This document shows positions 8,684-18,168 of a stretch of 64,000 nucleotides of DNA, piece after piece. A program made the position numbers and the translations under genes. The stretch is from the NCBI RefSeq assembly GCF_031822435.1, contig NZ_JAVQLW010000005.1, forward strand, positions 42,501 to 106,500. The letters run 5' to 3'. Under the pieces are notes generated by a model. The model was not told the DNA's origin. It made no database searches and was given only the letters and a program-made list of their open reading frames with translations. Origin of the DNA: Paracoccus sp. MBLB3053. GTDB taxonomy: Bacteria > Pseudomonadota > Alphaproteobacteria > Rhodobacterales > Rhodobacteraceae. The stretch's first letter is position 1; every line of letters starts with the position of its first letter.

Positions 8684-9336
8684 CTCGCACCTCCCAGACG
8701 CTTTTCGGCCTGCCGCATTACCATGTTCAGCGGAATGGTCAGGCACAGGTACAGTGCGGCCACCAGCGTGAAGACCGTCATGTTGTCGAAGGTCGATGAT
8801 GCCAGCATCTTGCCCTGCATCGTCAGTTCGGCGACCGAAATGACCGACACCTGCGAGCTGTCCTTGAGCAGCATCACCATGTTGTTTCCATAGGGCGGCA
8901 GCACGATCCGGAACGCCTGCGGAAGGACGACCCGGCGCATCATCAGCCCGTGCTTCATGCCGATCGACTTGGCGGCCTCGACCTGCCCCTTTGGAATCGC
9001 CTCGATGCCCGCGCGGAACGTCTCGCCGATATAGCAGGAATAGGTCAGCCCAAGCCCGATCACGCCGGCCTGGAATGCCGTCAGGTCGATCCCCAGTTCG
9101 GGAAGGACGAAGTAGATGTAGAAGAGCACCACGAGGATCGGAATTCCGCGAAGGAATTCGACGAAGAAACGGGCGATGCCGCCAAGAAGCCGGCTGTTTG
9201 ACGTGCGCATGAGCGCCCAGAAAAGACCCAGTGACGAGGCCAGCAGCAAGGACAGAAGCGTCACCGCGACCGTGAGCCAAAGACCTTTCGTCAGGATCGG
9301 CAGATAGGTCTGCGCGCTGTCGAGAAATTCGGACAT
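8680..9336 (-). CDS. Amino-acid ABC transporter permease
   Basis: This 218-residue inner-membrane permease of the HisMQ/GltJK family has about five hydrophobic segments, the first near residues 16-40. The ATPase-contact (EAA) loop is seen around QVEAAKSIGMKHG. It has the usual length for the family. Only one permease gene is present, so the pore is probably a homodimer. It sits between the binding-protein and ATPase genes and overlaps the latter by four bases. Confidence 0.9.
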   Translation of the reverse strand: MSEFLDSAQTYLPILTKGLWLTVAVTLLSLLLASSLGLFWALMRTSNSRLLGGIARFFVEFLRGIPILVVLFYIYFVLPELGIDLTAFQAGVIGLGLTYSCYIGETFRAGIEAIPKGQVEAAKSIGMKHGLMMRRVVLPQAFRIVLPPYGNNMVMLLKDSSQVSVISVAELTMQGKMLASSTFDNMTVFTLVAALYLCLTIPLNMVMRQAEKRLGGAR

Positions 9337-9354
9337 GGGGACTCCGTGTAAGCA

Positions 9355-9379
9355 GGTCCGGGCCGAGCCGGCCCGGACC
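9355..9379 (-). terminator. Intercistronic hairpin after the binding-protein gene
   Basis: GGTCCGGGCC-GAGCC-GGCCCGGACC forms a perfect 10-bp stem with a 5-base loop in the 48-base gap between the binding-protein stop and the permease start. There is no T-tract, so partial termination or 3' mRNA protection, which raises binding-protein expression, is more likely than full termination. Confidence 0.65.
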
Positions 9380-9384
9380 CCTGC

Positions 9385-10137
9385 TCAAAGGCCGTATTTC
9401 GAGAAGATCTCGGCAAGCTCGCCGCTCGACTTCATCTCGGCGATCGACGCGTTGACCTTTTCCAGCAGTTCAGGCTTGTCCTTCGAGAGCGCGATGGCCA
9501 CGTTCCCCTCGCTCATCGGCGTGTAGCCCTCGACCAGGTGGACACCAAGGTTCGGGTTCTGTGCGATTTGATAGGCGACGATCGGTGCATCTCCGAAGCC
9601 AGCCTTGATGCGGCCCAGTTTCACCTCGCGCATGATATCGGCCAGGCTGTCGTAAAGCTTCACCTCGGAAAACAGGCCGGTCGCCTGCAGCTTGTCGGCA
9701 AAGGTCGTGCCGATCTGCGCGCCGATCACTTCGCCCTTCAGATCCTCCAACTGATAGGCTGTGCTGTCTTCGGACTTCACGAACAGACCGTCGCCATAGC
9801 TGTAGACCGGGTCGGTGAAGTTCACGACCTTCTTGCGCTCATCGGTCGCGAACATGCCGGCCGAGATCATGTCGATCTTTCCTGTCTCAAGCGACGGGAT
9901 CAGGGCCGAGAACGAGGTCACCTCGAATTTGGCCGGGCTGCCGATATCCTCGGCAATGGCCGAGGCCAGATCGACCATTGCCCCGGCAGGTTGCTGCGTG
10001 GAAGTGTCGAGGAAAGTGAAGGGCACACCTGTTGTCGTGATGCCGACCGTCATGGCGTCCTGCGCGACAGCCGGTGCTGAAACGGTCAGGCCAAGGGCAA
10101 GCACCGCGCCAACTTTGCCAAGTCTGTTCATGGTCAT
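9385..10137 (-). CDS. Amino-acid ABC transporter substrate-binding protein
   Basis: This 250-residue periplasmic binding protein of SBP family 3 has an N-terminal signal peptide (basic start, hydrophobic AVLALGLTVSAPA, cleavage near AVAQ). The core shows GVPFTFLDTSTQQPAGAMVDL and the typical hinge and ligand segments. The ATG at 10137 is preceded by AAGGAGAG. The longer frame upstream would spoil the signal peptide. It delivers an amino acid or amine to the permease, and the ligand cannot be told from the sequence. It is the first gene of an operon that ends with a PuuB-like oxidase. Confidence 0.9.
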   Translation of the reverse strand: MTMNRLGKVGAVLALGLTVSAPAVAQDAMTVGITTTGVPFTFLDTSTQQPAGAMVDLASAIAEDIGSPAKFEVTSFSALIPSLETGKIDMISAGMFATDERKKVVNFTDPVYSYGDGLFVKSEDSTAYQLEDLKGEVIGAQIGTTFADKLQATGLFSEVKLYDSLADIMREVKLGRIKAGFGDAPIVAYQIAQNPNLGVHLVEGYTPMSEGNVAIALSKDKPELLEKVNASIAEMKSSGELAEIFSKYGL

Positions 10138-10389
10138 GAAATTCACTCTCCTTGCTGTCTGCATTTTTCGGGTCCTCTCATAGGGCGCTACGAAGCGTGG
10201 AGGACATATTTTCACGATATTGAACGAATTCTTCTTGGCAAGGAAAATATCTTAAAATATTCACGAAGGTGAAAGCGATGTAGATTTGAGCAGTAGAATT
10301 TTCAGTCAGGTGATGGAAGACCGGTTTTTGGTTTGCGATATGCGGCCGGCGGCATCTATTCTGCGGGTAACGGCAAAGAAGGGCATGTG
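10138..10389. promoter_or_regulatory. Divergent promoter region between transporter operon and XRE-cupin regulator
   Basis: This 252-base AT-rich gap lies between divergent genes. It holds an imperfect palindrome, GAAAATAT-CTTA-AAATATTC (10243-10262), and two copies of a TATT(T)TCACGA element, near 10208 and 10258. These are plausible sites for the XRE-cupin regulator encoded on the right. The assignment is inference from position, and no exact consensus is matched. Confidence 0.4.
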
Positions 10390-10995
10390 ATGACCGCGAC
10401 TGATCCCGACCAGTTCGGAATTCCCGAGACCGAGGATGATCGCTCGCTCGGGCTGGCCGTCCGCGCCGCACGCAAGAAAAGCGGCCGATCCCTGAAGCAA
10501 GTTGCTGATTCGGCTGGTATTTCCGTCGGGCTCCTTAGTCAGATCGAACGCGGCATCTCCTCTCCCTCGGTGCGGGTCTTGCGCGCGGTCTGCGTTGCCC
10601 TGGACATACCGGTCCTGTCGCTTTTCGATAGTGGCGACCAGCGGTCCGAGCGCGAAGCCCAGATCATCGTGCGCGCCGGACGACGTCGCTCGGTCGATTT
10701 CGGAGACCGGGGATTCATGAAATCCTTCCTGAACGCACATGAAAACGGCGCCCTGCAGGTGATGGAGCTTGTGCTGCAGGAAGGCGGCGGATCGGGCGAG
10801 GACAGCTATCAGCACGAGGGCGAGGAATGCGGGCTGGTCGTGTCGGGCCAGATCGAACTTGCGGTCGATGGCGATGTCTTTCGCCTGGGCCCCGGAGATT
10901 CGTTCCATTTCCAAAGCGAATTGCCACATCGCTTCCGCAACCTTCACGCCGGAGAAACGCGGGTCATCTGGGTCACGACGCCGCCCGTCTGGTAG
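10390..10995 (+). CDS. XRE-family regulator with cupin domain (PuuR-like)
   Basis: This 201-residue regulator has an N-terminal helix-turn-helix (SLKQVADSAGISVGLLSQIE, about residues 38-57) and a C-terminal cupin domain (EGEECGLVVSGQIEL and GPGDSFHFQSELPHRF). The architecture is that of PuuR and related repressors of polyamine and amine catabolism, in which the cupin senses a small ligand. The ATG at 10390 has GAAGG just upstream. It is divergent from the amino-acid transporter and oxidase operon, which it probably controls (inference from position). Confidence 0.85.
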   Translation: MTATDPDQFGIPETEDDRSLGLAVRAARKKSGRSLKQVADSAGISVGLLSQIERGISSPSVRVLRAVCVALDIPVLSLFDSGDQRSEREAQIIVRAGRRRSVDFGDRGFMKSFLNAHENGALQVMELVLQEGGGSGEDSYQHEGEECGLVVSGQIELAVDGDVFRLGPGDSFHFQSELPHRFRNLHAGETRVIWVTTPPVW

Positions 10996-10996
10996 G

Positions 10997-12130
10997 TCAA
11001 GCCGACGACAAATGCTGCGCAAGCCCCCTCAACATCGCACAGCATTCGGCCAACTCGCCCGGGGTGATGAATTCATCCGGCCGGTGGGCGCGGTCGATTT
11101 CCCCCGGCCCACAGATGATCGCGGGTATTCCCGCAGCCTGGAAAAGCCCCGCCTCGGTCCCGTAGCTTACCGACTGCAAAGGAATGTTCCCGGTCAGCCG
11201 GGCCAGCAGATCAGCCAATTCGGCGCATTCGGAAGGCGGCAGGGCGGGATAGGCGCTCAACTCGCTATGGCTGACGGCAAGGGCACGATTTGGCACCAGA
11301 TCCTGCGCGCGCCGGATCACCTTGGCGGTGATGGCCGCCGGATCATCAGCGGGAATTGCCCGCACTTCGAATGCGATTTCGCATCGTTCCGGGATGATGT
11401 TCACGGCCGTGCCACCCCGCACGACTCCGGCGACGACCGTCGAATGGGGCGGTGAAAACCGGTCGTCAAACGGGCCATCCTCGGCCAGCCGCGCATTCAG
11501 GTCGCGGATTGCCAAGAGCATCTCGGCCCCCGCATAATTTGCATTCAGCCCCGCTTCGGGGCGCGAGGAATGCGCGGCGCGGCCGGTCAACACCAGAGAT
11601 GTCGCGCGCTTGCCCTTGTGCGACAGGACCGGACGCATCGCCGATGGTTCACCCACGATGCAGGCCAGAGGCGGGGCGATCAGGCCGGGCATCGCGGCGA
11701 TCATATGCCCTACGCCGCGACAGCCGATTTCTTCGTCATAGGAAAAGGCAAGATGGATCGGCTGCCTTAGACCCGCGGCCTGGAACTCTGGCACCATGGC
11801 CAGCATGCAGGCGAGGAAGCCTTTCATATCCGTGGTGCCGCGACCATACAGCCTGCCGTCGCGGGCCGTCAGGCAGAACGGATCGGACGCCCAGACCTGA
11901 CCGTCCGTCGCGACAACGTCCATATGCCCCGAAAGAACCACCCCCGGCACATCCCGGGGTCCGATCGTCGCCAGAATGTTTACGCGATCGCCCTCCGGGC
12001 CTTGCAGGACCACCGGCTCGACCCCCATGCGGCGCAGATGCCGCTGGACAGTTTCCGCGATCGTCGCGTTCGACCTGCCGGGCAAATCCGGGCAGGCAAC
12101 AAGATCGGCAAGGATGGCTTCGGGGGTCAT
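10997..12130 (-). CDS. ArgE-like M20 deacetylase
   Basis: This 377-residue M20 metallopeptidase resembles acetylornithine deacetylase. The metal ligands and catalytic residues appear in order: SGHMDVVATDG (His, Asp), YGRGTTDMKGF (bridging Asp), SYDEEIGCRG (catalytic Glu pair) and the C-terminal ICGPGEIDRAHRPDE (His). ArgE removes an N-acyl group from ornithine or related N-acylated amino acids. Here the enzyme sits in a catabolic island, so another acyl-amine substrate is possible. It converges on the XRE-cupin gene with one base between stop codons. Confidence 0.85.
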   Translation of the reverse strand: MTPEAILADLVACPDLPGRSNATIAETVQRHLRRMGVEPVVLQGPEGDRVNILATIGPRDVPGVVLSGHMDVVATDGQVWASDPFCLTARDGRLYGRGTTDMKGFLACMLAMVPEFQAAGLRQPIHLAFSYDEEIGCRGVGHMIAAMPGLIAPPLACIVGEPSAMRPVLSHKGKRATSLVLTGRAAHSSRPEAGLNANYAGAEMLLAIRDLNARLAEDGPFDDRFSPPHSTVVAGVVRGGTAVNIIPERCEIAFEVRAIPADDPAAITAKVIRRAQDLVPNRALAVSHSELSAYPALPPSECAELADLLARLTGNIPLQSVSYGTEAGLFQAAGIPAIICGPGEIDRAHRPDEFITPGELAECCAMLRGLAQHLSSA

Positions 12131-12390
12131 GGCATTCTCGTTCTGATTTCCCGGATATCCTTCACCTGTTGTCGCGCCAGATGATGCCGAAGGTCGTGCG
12201 CCGAGCGCAATTACCTGCCGAGAGGGGCGACAGGCGGACGCCCGGACCAGTGGCGGGCAGATTTTCGTGACGGCACGGAATGCCGACAACCCATCTCTCT
12301 ACGGCATGATCCGCTGCCACCTCCGCTCGGCAAACCTCATCTGCGGTGGTTCGGCCGCTAGTCTTGCGGGCAAAGAACTGGACGAGCCCG

Positions 12391-13854
12391 ATGAACATTC
12401 CCTTCGACCCTGCAAGCCTTTCCCTGCCTCGACGCCACTTCATTGGTGGCGACTGGCTGGAGGGCGACGAGGCCCTTGAACTGACCCGCCCCTCGGATGG
12501 CCGCGCAATTGGGGCAATTCCGATTGCCGATGCCAGCGTGGTCGATCACGCCGTCACGACGGCCGCCCGCGCGCAACGCGCCTCGGGATGGGGCAGCTGC
12601 CAACCTCGCGACCGGACACGCGCCCTGCAACGCTGGGCCGATCTGATCGAGGCACATGCCGATGAGCTTGCCGCGCTGGAGGCCGTCGCATCCACCCGGT
12701 TGATCAGCCAGATACCCGGTATCGACATCGCGATCACCGCTGAACAGATCCGCTTCTTTGCCGAGATGGCCGACAAGGAAGGCGGCGCGCTTGTGCCGAC
12801 CCGCGACGACCAGCTTGGGATGATCATGGACGAGCCCTATGGCGTCGTCGGGGCGATCACGCCCTGGAACTTTCCCATCTCGATGGCCGGATGGAAGCTG
12901 GCGCCCGCGCTTGCCGCAGGAAATGCAGTGGTCCTGAAGCCATCCGAGATGACCCCTTTCGCAACGCTTCGCATGGCCGAACTTTCCGTTCAGGCGGGCA
13001 TTCCCCCAGGTCTTGTCAACGTCGTTCTCGGGGACGGGCGCGTGACCGGGACCGCGCTGACAGGTCATGCCGGGATCGGCAAGGTCAGCTTCACCGGCTC
13101 GACCCTGGCTGGCTCGGCCATCATGGAGAATGTCGCGCGCAGCGGGGTCAAGCCGATGACGCTTGAGCTGGGTGGGAAAAGTCCGCAGATCGTCTTCGCG
13201 GATGCCGATCTGGACCTCGCGGCCAGATGCATCGCGGGAAGCATCATGTTCAACGCCGGGCAGGCTTGCGTCGCCGGTAGCCGGGTGATCGTCGAGAAAT
13301 GCATTGCGGAAGCATTGACCGACCGGCTCCTGCCATTGATGCGCCCGCAGAACCCCGGACCAAGCTGGCTGGCTTCGACCGGCTATTCTCCCGCGATCTC
13401 CGCGACGCAGCGCGACCGGATCGACAGCATCGTCCAGGCCGCCATTGCCGAGGGCGCCGAGGTGCTTTGCGGCGGCACCCCGCTCGAGCGCGAAGGGTTC
13501 TTCTACAAGCCGACGATTCTCGGCGCTGTCACATCGGACAACCCTGCCGTCACCGAAGAGATATTCGGCCCAGTCCTGACGATCCAGGGCTTCACCACCG
13601 AAGAAGAGGCGCTGGCTCTTGCCGACCACCCGACCTATGGCCTTGCCGCCGGGGTGTTCACCCGCGATCTTGCCCGCGCAATCCGCGTGACGCGGACGCT
13701 CCAGGCCGGCACGGTCTGGGTCAACCGCTATGGCCGCTCGCGCGACCACATCCTGCCGACAGGGGGTTACAAGGCCTCGGGCATCGGCAAGGATCTGGGT
13801 CGCGAGGCCTATCACGCAAACCGCCGCACGAAATCCGTTCTCATCGACATCTGA
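12391..13854 (+). CDS. NAD(P)-dependent aldehyde dehydrogenase
   Basis: This 487-residue ALDH has the cofactor-loop FTGSTLAGSAIM, the catalytic Glu in LELGGKSPQIVF and the catalytic Cys in NAGQACVAGSRV. The C-terminal motif is TGGYKASGIGKDLG. It resembles the PuuC / gamma-aminobutyraldehyde class and would oxidise the aldehyde released by the nearby amine oxidases to an acid. The start at 12391 is preceded by GGACGAG. The 260 bases to the divergent ArgE-like gene should hold both promoters, but no clear motif was seen. It begins a three-gene rightward operon. Confidence 0.87.
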   Translation: MNIPFDPASLSLPRRHFIGGDWLEGDEALELTRPSDGRAIGAIPIADASVVDHAVTTAARAQRASGWGSCQPRDRTRALQRWADLIEAHADELAALEAVASTRLISQIPGIDIAITAEQIRFFAEMADKEGGALVPTRDDQLGMIMDEPYGVVGAITPWNFPISMAGWKLAPALAAGNAVVLKPSEMTPFATLRMAELSVQAGIPPGLVNVVLGDGRVTGTALTGHAGIGKVSFTGSTLAGSAIMENVARSGVKPMTLELGGKSPQIVFADADLDLAARCIAGSIMFNAGQACVAGSRVIVEKCIAEALTDRLLPLMRPQNPGPSWLASTGYSPAISATQRDRIDSIVQAAIAEGAEVLCGGTPLEREGFFYKPTILGAVTSDNPAVTEEIFGPVLTIQGFTTEEEALALADHPTYGLAAGVFTRDLARAIRVTRTLQAGTVWVNRYGRSRDHILPTGGYKASGIGKDLGREAYHANRRTKSVLIDI

Positions 13855-13861
13855 GGCCCAT

Positions 13862-14896
13862 ATGACCCATCGCATCGCCCTGATCCCCGGAGACGGGATC
13901 GGCAACCCCGTGATCCAATCCGCCATGCAGGTGGCTGAAAAGGCAGCGCCAGGCTTGCTGGAAACACAAACCTTTCCATGGTCTTGCGATCACTATCTTA
14001 AAACCGGAAGCATGATGCCCGAAGACGGGATCGAAACCTTGCGGGGGTTCGACGCGATCTTTCTGGGCGCCGTCGGCTGGCCCGAAAAGGTGCCCGACGC
14101 GGTTTCCCTGCACGGCCTCCTGCTGCCGATCCGCAAGGCCTTCGTGCAATATGCCAATATCCGTCCGCACCGGCTGCTGCCCGGTGTGCAAGGCCCACTG
14201 CGCAAGGAGGCCTTCGATATCCTCTGCATCCGCGAAAACACCGAGGGTGAATATTCCGGGGCCGGCGGCCGGGTGCATCAGGGCACGGAAAACGAGGTGG
14301 CCGTTGAAACCGCGATCTTCACCCGCGCGGGGGTCGAACGCATCCTTCTCTTCGGCTTCGAACAGGCAATGACCCGAAGCAAGCGGCTCGCCTCGGTCAC
14401 GAAGTCGAATGCGCAGAAATATTCGATGGTGTTCTGGGACGAGGTGACGCGCGAGCTCGCGCGGGAATATCCCGAGGTTGAGGTCAGCCATTACCATGTC
14501 GACGCAATCGCCGCGCGCATGGTCATGGCGCCTGAAACCCTGGACGTGGTCGTGGCCTCGAACCTGTTCGGCGACATCCTGACCGATCTCGGCGCGGCGA
14601 TCCAGGGCGGCCTTGGTTTTGCGGCCTCGGCCAATATCGACCCCACCCGCAAGGGGCCCTCGATGTTCGAGCCGGTTCACGGCTCGGCTCCGGATATTGC
14701 CCATCTTGGCATTGCCAATCCGATCGCTGCCATCTGGTCGCTCGTGATGATGCTCGACCATCTCGGCGAAGGCGCCGTCGCAGGCCGGATCATGCGTGCC
14801 ATCGAGACGACGACCGCGCGCGGTATCGGCACCGTGCCGGGGGCCGACACGACAGATCAGATCACCGCGGCCATCGTGACCGCGCTCGAGGAGTAG
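13862..14896 (+). CDS. Tartrate / D-malate dehydrogenase family enzyme
   Basis: This 344-residue member of the isocitrate/isopropylmalate dehydrogenase superfamily starts with MTHRIALIPGDGIGN. The tartrate dehydrogenase and D-malate dehydrogenase branch is suggested by ENTEGEYSGAGGRVHQGTEN and RSKRLASVTKSNAQKYSM. The metal-binding Asp region is LFGDILTDLGAAIQGGLG. It would carry out NAD-dependent oxidation or decarboxylation of a C4 hydroxyacid. It lies seven bases after the aldehyde dehydrogenase and abuts the next gene, so the three form one operon. Confidence 0.85.
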   Translation: MTHRIALIPGDGIGNPVIQSAMQVAEKAAPGLLETQTFPWSCDHYLKTGSMMPEDGIETLRGFDAIFLGAVGWPEKVPDAVSLHGLLLPIRKAFVQYANIRPHRLLPGVQGPLRKEAFDILCIRENTEGEYSGAGGRVHQGTENEVAVETAIFTRAGVERILLFGFEQAMTRSKRLASVTKSNAQKYSMVFWDEVTRELAREYPEVEVSHYHVDAIAARMVMAPETLDVVVASNLFGDILTDLGAAIQGGLGFAASANIDPTRKGPSMFEPVHGSAPDIAHLGIANPIAAIWSLVMMLDHLGEGAVAGRIMRAIETTTARGIGTVPGADTTDQITAAIVTALEE

Positions 14897-16369
14897 ATGA
14901 TGAACGTGATGCAGAAATTTCCAGGGCTGTCCGATCCCGACCTTTTCCGCCAGGCGGCGCTGATCGGCGGAAACTGGGTTCAGGCCGCTTCGGGTGCCGT
15001 GATCGAGGTTACCGACCCGGCTACCGCAGCCGTGATCGGCACCGTCCCGGACATCTCGGGCGATGAGACGCGCGCCGCGATCAAGGCGGCCGATATCGCC
15101 TTCCAGTCATGGCGAGGCCGCCCGCATTCCGAACGCGCGGCCCTGCTCGAGAAATGGTTCTCGCTGATGGAGGAACATGCCGAGGATCTCGCCCTCATCC
15201 TGACGATGGAGCAGGGCAAGCCGCTTGCCGAGGCACGGGGCGAGATCGGCTACGGCGCGAGCTTCGTCAAATGGTTCGCCGAAGAGGCGCGCCGGATCGA
15301 CGGATCGGTCATCCCAGCCCCCGCGGGCGATCGGCAGATCGTGGTCCTGAAGGAACCGGTGGGCGTCTCGGCCATCATCACGCCTTGGAACTTCCCCAAT
15401 GCCATGATCACGCGCAAGGTCGGGCCCGCGCTGGCCGCTGGCTGCACAGTGGTCATCAAGCCCTCGGAATTCACCCCCTTCTCGGCGCTGGCCCTTGGCG
15501 TGCTGGCCGAACGGGCGGGAATCCCGGCAGGGGTCATCAACATCGTGACGGGCATGCCCGCCGAGATCGGAGCCGAGCTGACTGCGAACCCCGTCGTCCG
15601 CAAGCTTTCCTTCACCGGCTCCACGCGCGTGGGCTCGATCCTCATGGCGCAATGCGCACCCAGCCTGAAACGCCTCTCGCTGGAGCTTGGCGGCAATGCG
15701 CCCTTCATCGTTTTCGACGATGCCGATCTCGAGGCGGCGGTCGAGGGCGCGATTGCGTCGAAATTCCGCAATGGGGGGCAGACCTGCGTCTGTTCCAACC
15801 GCATTCTGGTCCAGGCGGGCGTCTATGACGCCTTCGCGGCCAAGCTGTCGGCACGGGTCGCCCGCATGCGCGTGGGACCCGGAACCGAGCCGGGCAACGA
15901 GATCGGACCGATGATCAATGCCCCCGCCATCGACAAGATCCGTCGCCATGTCGCAGATGCCCTTGCCAAGGGCGCGAAGCTTCTGGCCGAAGCGCCGGTC
16001 CCTGCCGGTGGGCAATATGCCGCGCCGGTCGTGCTTGGCGAGGCGAGCACCGAGATGGAACTCGCAAGCGAAGAAACCTTCGGCCCCGTCGCGCCGCTCT
16101 TCCGCTTCGAAACCGAGGCAGAGGCCATCGCGCTTGCAAATGGCACGCCATATGGGCTTGCCGCCTACTTCTACACCGAAAGCCACAAGCGCGCCTGGCG
16201 TGTCGGACAGGCGCTGGAATTCGGCATGGTCGGGCTCAATACCGGCTCGGTTTCGACGACGGTTTCGCCCTTCGGCGGGGTGAAGCAATCGGGGCTTGGT
16301 CGCGAGGGCGCGCGTGTCGGGATCGAGGAATACCTCGAAACCAAGGCGTTCCACATGGCGGGGCTTTAG
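14897..16369 (+). CDS. gabD: Succinate-semialdehyde dehydrogenase
   Basis: This 490-residue aldehyde dehydrogenase is of GabD type. The cofactor loop is FTGSTRVGSILM, the Glu motif LELGGNAPFIVFDDADLE, and the catalytic Cys motif GGQTCVCSNRI, with the second Cys typical of succinate-semialdehyde dehydrogenases. It oxidises succinate semialdehyde to succinate, the last step in GABA and putrescine breakdown. GAGGAG stands just before the start, overlapping the previous stop region. A second ATG follows directly at 14900. It ends the operon and faces a strong hairpin. Confidence 0.88.
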   Translation: MMNVMQKFPGLSDPDLFRQAALIGGNWVQAASGAVIEVTDPATAAVIGTVPDISGDETRAAIKAADIAFQSWRGRPHSERAALLEKWFSLMEEHAEDLALILTMEQGKPLAEARGEIGYGASFVKWFAEEARRIDGSVIPAPAGDRQIVVLKEPVGVSAIITPWNFPNAMITRKVGPALAAGCTVVIKPSEFTPFSALALGVLAERAGIPAGVINIVTGMPAEIGAELTANPVVRKLSFTGSTRVGSILMAQCAPSLKRLSLELGGNAPFIVFDDADLEAAVEGAIASKFRNGGQTCVCSNRILVQAGVYDAFAAKLSARVARMRVGPGTEPGNEIGPMINAPAIDKIRRHVADALAKGAKLLAEAPVPAGGQYAAPVVLGEASTEMELASEETFGPVAPLFRFETEAEAIALANGTPYGLAAYFYTESHKRAWRVGQALEFGMVGLNTGSVSTTVSPFGGVKQSGLGREGARVGIEEYLETKAFHMAGL

Positions 16370-16393
16370 GAAAGATCGGGCCAAAGGGTTGAC

Positions 16394-16446
16394 GGGGGCT
16401 CCAGGCCCCCGCGCTTTCGAGGCCCCTCGATGGGGCCGCGAAAGCG
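16394..16446. terminator. Double hairpin between convergent genes
   Basis: Two adjacent stems are seen. The first is GGGGGC-TCCAG-GCCCCC (16394-16410). The second is a 35-base structure (16412-16446) with outer arms CGCTTTCG/CGAAAGCG and inner arms GGCCCC/GGGGCC. They lie in the 163-base gap between gabD and the convergent cupin gene and probably act as a bidirectional terminator. There is no T-run. Confidence 0.6.
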
Positions 16447-16532
16447 TTCATTTCCCGTCCCATCGACCGCCACACGAAAAGCGGACGGGCGCCGGCACTG
16501 CCGACGCCCGCGCGCTCAGCCCGAGGCGAAGC

Positions 16533-16889
16533 TTACTCGATCACGACATAGATCTTGCGCACCGTCTCGATCGTCTTCCACGATCCGCGATAGCCGGGCT
16601 TCATGACAAAGCTGTCACCCTTGCGATAGGTGACCGTCTCCTTGCCTTCTTCGGTCAGTTCGACCACGCCTTCGAAAAGGTGGCAGAACTCATAGACTTC
16701 GCCCTTGATCGAAAGCGTCTCGCCGGGCGTGGCCTCCCAGATGCCGGTTTTCACCCGCCCCTCCTTGCCTTCGTCAAAGGCCCATGTCCGGAACGAGGGA
16801 TCGCCCGCGATCAGGCGATCTGGCAGAGGTTTCGATGCCTTCGGCTCGGGCAGATTCAGGGGGTCGATCTTGATCAGGAGATTCGTCAT
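16533..16889 (-). CDS. Cupin-domain protein
   Basis: This 118-residue single-cupin protein starts with MTNLLIKIDPLN. The barrel motifs are seen around VYEFCHLFEGVVELTEEG and YRKGDSFVMKPGYRGSWK. This small cupin type occurs next to amine oxidase genes, and its function is not established. Its start overlaps the stop of the upstream FAD oxidase by ATGA, so the two are translationally coupled. It may bind or release a small product of that oxidase, which is inference only. Confidence 0.8.
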   Translation of the reverse strand: MTNLLIKIDPLNLPEPKASKPLPDRLIAGDPSFRTWAFDEGKEGRVKTGIWEATPGETLSIKGEVYEFCHLFEGVVELTEEGKETVTYRKGDSFVMKPGYRGSWKTIETVRKIYVVIE

Positions 16890-18163
16890 TTTACCTTGTC
16901 CATTGCCTTGTAATAGAGCCCGACCAGCGGCAGGAACCAGGGCTTGCCGGTATGCAGCGGCACCGCCTGCCATGGCTGATCGGAAAATGGGGTACGATCG
17001 GTCCGCCCGGTGATCAGGTCGGCCATGATCTCGCCCATATGGGTTGCGATCTGCGCGCCATGGCCCGAATAGCCCATGGCGTAGTAAAGCCCGTCTGCGA
17101 AACCCGCGCGCGGATAGCGGTCCTGCGTCATGTCGACGAGCCCGCCCCAGCAGTAATCGATCTCGGTATCACTCAGATGGGGAAAGATCCCGACCATCGC
17201 CCGGCGCAGGATCTCGCCGCTGCGCGCATCGGACTGCTGGTCTGATCGCGCCGAAAAGCGTGCCCGCCCGCCGAAGATCAGCCTGTTGTCCGGCGAAAGC
17301 CGGAAGTAATTGCCGATGTTCATCGAGGTGACGCAGGTGCGGTTTCCGGGCAAGGTGGCCCTGACCTCATCTGGTGCGAGAACCCGCGTTGCCAAAAGAA
17401 AGCTGCCCACGGGAACGATCCTGCGCCGGAACCAGCCAAAGGCCGGCGGGGTATAGGCGCCTGTCGCAAGCAGCACCTTGTCTGCCGTGACACTCCCGCG
17501 GGGGGTTTCAAGCGCCCAGCCACGGCCCATCTCACGGCGCGCGGTCACGGGCGCATCCTCATGGATCTGCGCGCCCCGGCGCGTAACGGCCCCCGCCAGG
17601 CCAGACACGAAGCGCCCCATATGCATCATCGCGCTTTTCTTTTGCAGCATCGCCCCGTGAAACTGCTCCGAGCCGATCTCGACCGACAGGTCGTCGCGCG
17701 TCAACAGTTCCGTCTCCGGATCGACTTCGGCATGGATCGCCTCGAAGTTCCGGGCGATCGCCTCCATGTGCTGGGGTTTCGAGGCGAGCTTCAGCTTGCC
17801 TGTCCTGCGGAAATCGCACTCGATGCCCTCCTCGGCGACCAGACGTTCGATCGTGTCGATCCCCGCATCGAAGGCTAGGTAAAGGGCGCGGGCCTTTTCG
17901 GGCCCGAATTCCTTGCGCGCGGCCAGATAGCTATGGGCGATCCCGTTGTTGAGATGTCCGCCATTCCTGCCCGAGGCACCAAAACCCACAGAACGCGCCT
18001 CGAGCACCACAACCGAACGTCCCTCGGCGGCAAGCTTGCGCGCTGCCCCAAGGCCGGTGAAGCCGGCCCCGATCACCGCAACGTCGAAATGGCCCGTGAC
18101 CGGCCCTTTCGCCGCTTCGGTAAATCGGGTTGCGCTGTCGTGCCAGTAGGACACGAATTTCAT
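16886..18163 (-). CDS. PuuB-like FAD-dependent oxidoreductase (second copy)
   Basis: This 425-residue DAO-family oxidase has FAD motif VAVIGAGFTGLGAARKL near residues 29-45 and GFGASGRNGGHLNNG after it. The C-terminal segment CWGGLVDMTQDRYPRAG matches the family. It is a paralogue of the proteins at 6679 and 35186, with the N-terminal phrase SYWHDSATRFTE typical of gamma-glutamylputrescine-oxidase-like proteins. The gene is preceded by a HAD-family gene (five-base gap) and followed by a cupin gene (ATGA overlap). The likely reaction is oxidative deamination of an amine, substrate unknown. Confidence 0.85.
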   Translation of the reverse strand: MKFVSYWHDSATRFTEAAKGPVTGHFDVAVIGAGFTGLGAARKLAAEGRSVVVLEARSVGFGASGRNGGHLNNGIAHSYLAARKEFGPEKARALYLAFDAGIDTIERLVAEEGIECDFRRTGKLKLASKPQHMEAIARNFEAIHAEVDPETELLTRDDLSVEIGSEQFHGAMLQKKSAMMHMGRFVSGLAGAVTRRGAQIHEDAPVTARREMGRGWALETPRGSVTADKVLLATGAYTPPAFGWFRRRIVPVGSFLLATRVLAPDEVRATLPGNRTCVTSMNIGNYFRLSPDNRLIFGGRARFSARSDQQSDARSGEILRRAMVGIFPHLSDTEIDYCWGGLVDMTQDRYPRAGFADGLYYAMGYSGHGAQIATHMGEIMADLITGRTDRTPFSDQPWQAVPLHTGKPWFLPLVGLYYKAMDKVK

Positions 18164-18168
18164 CCCGG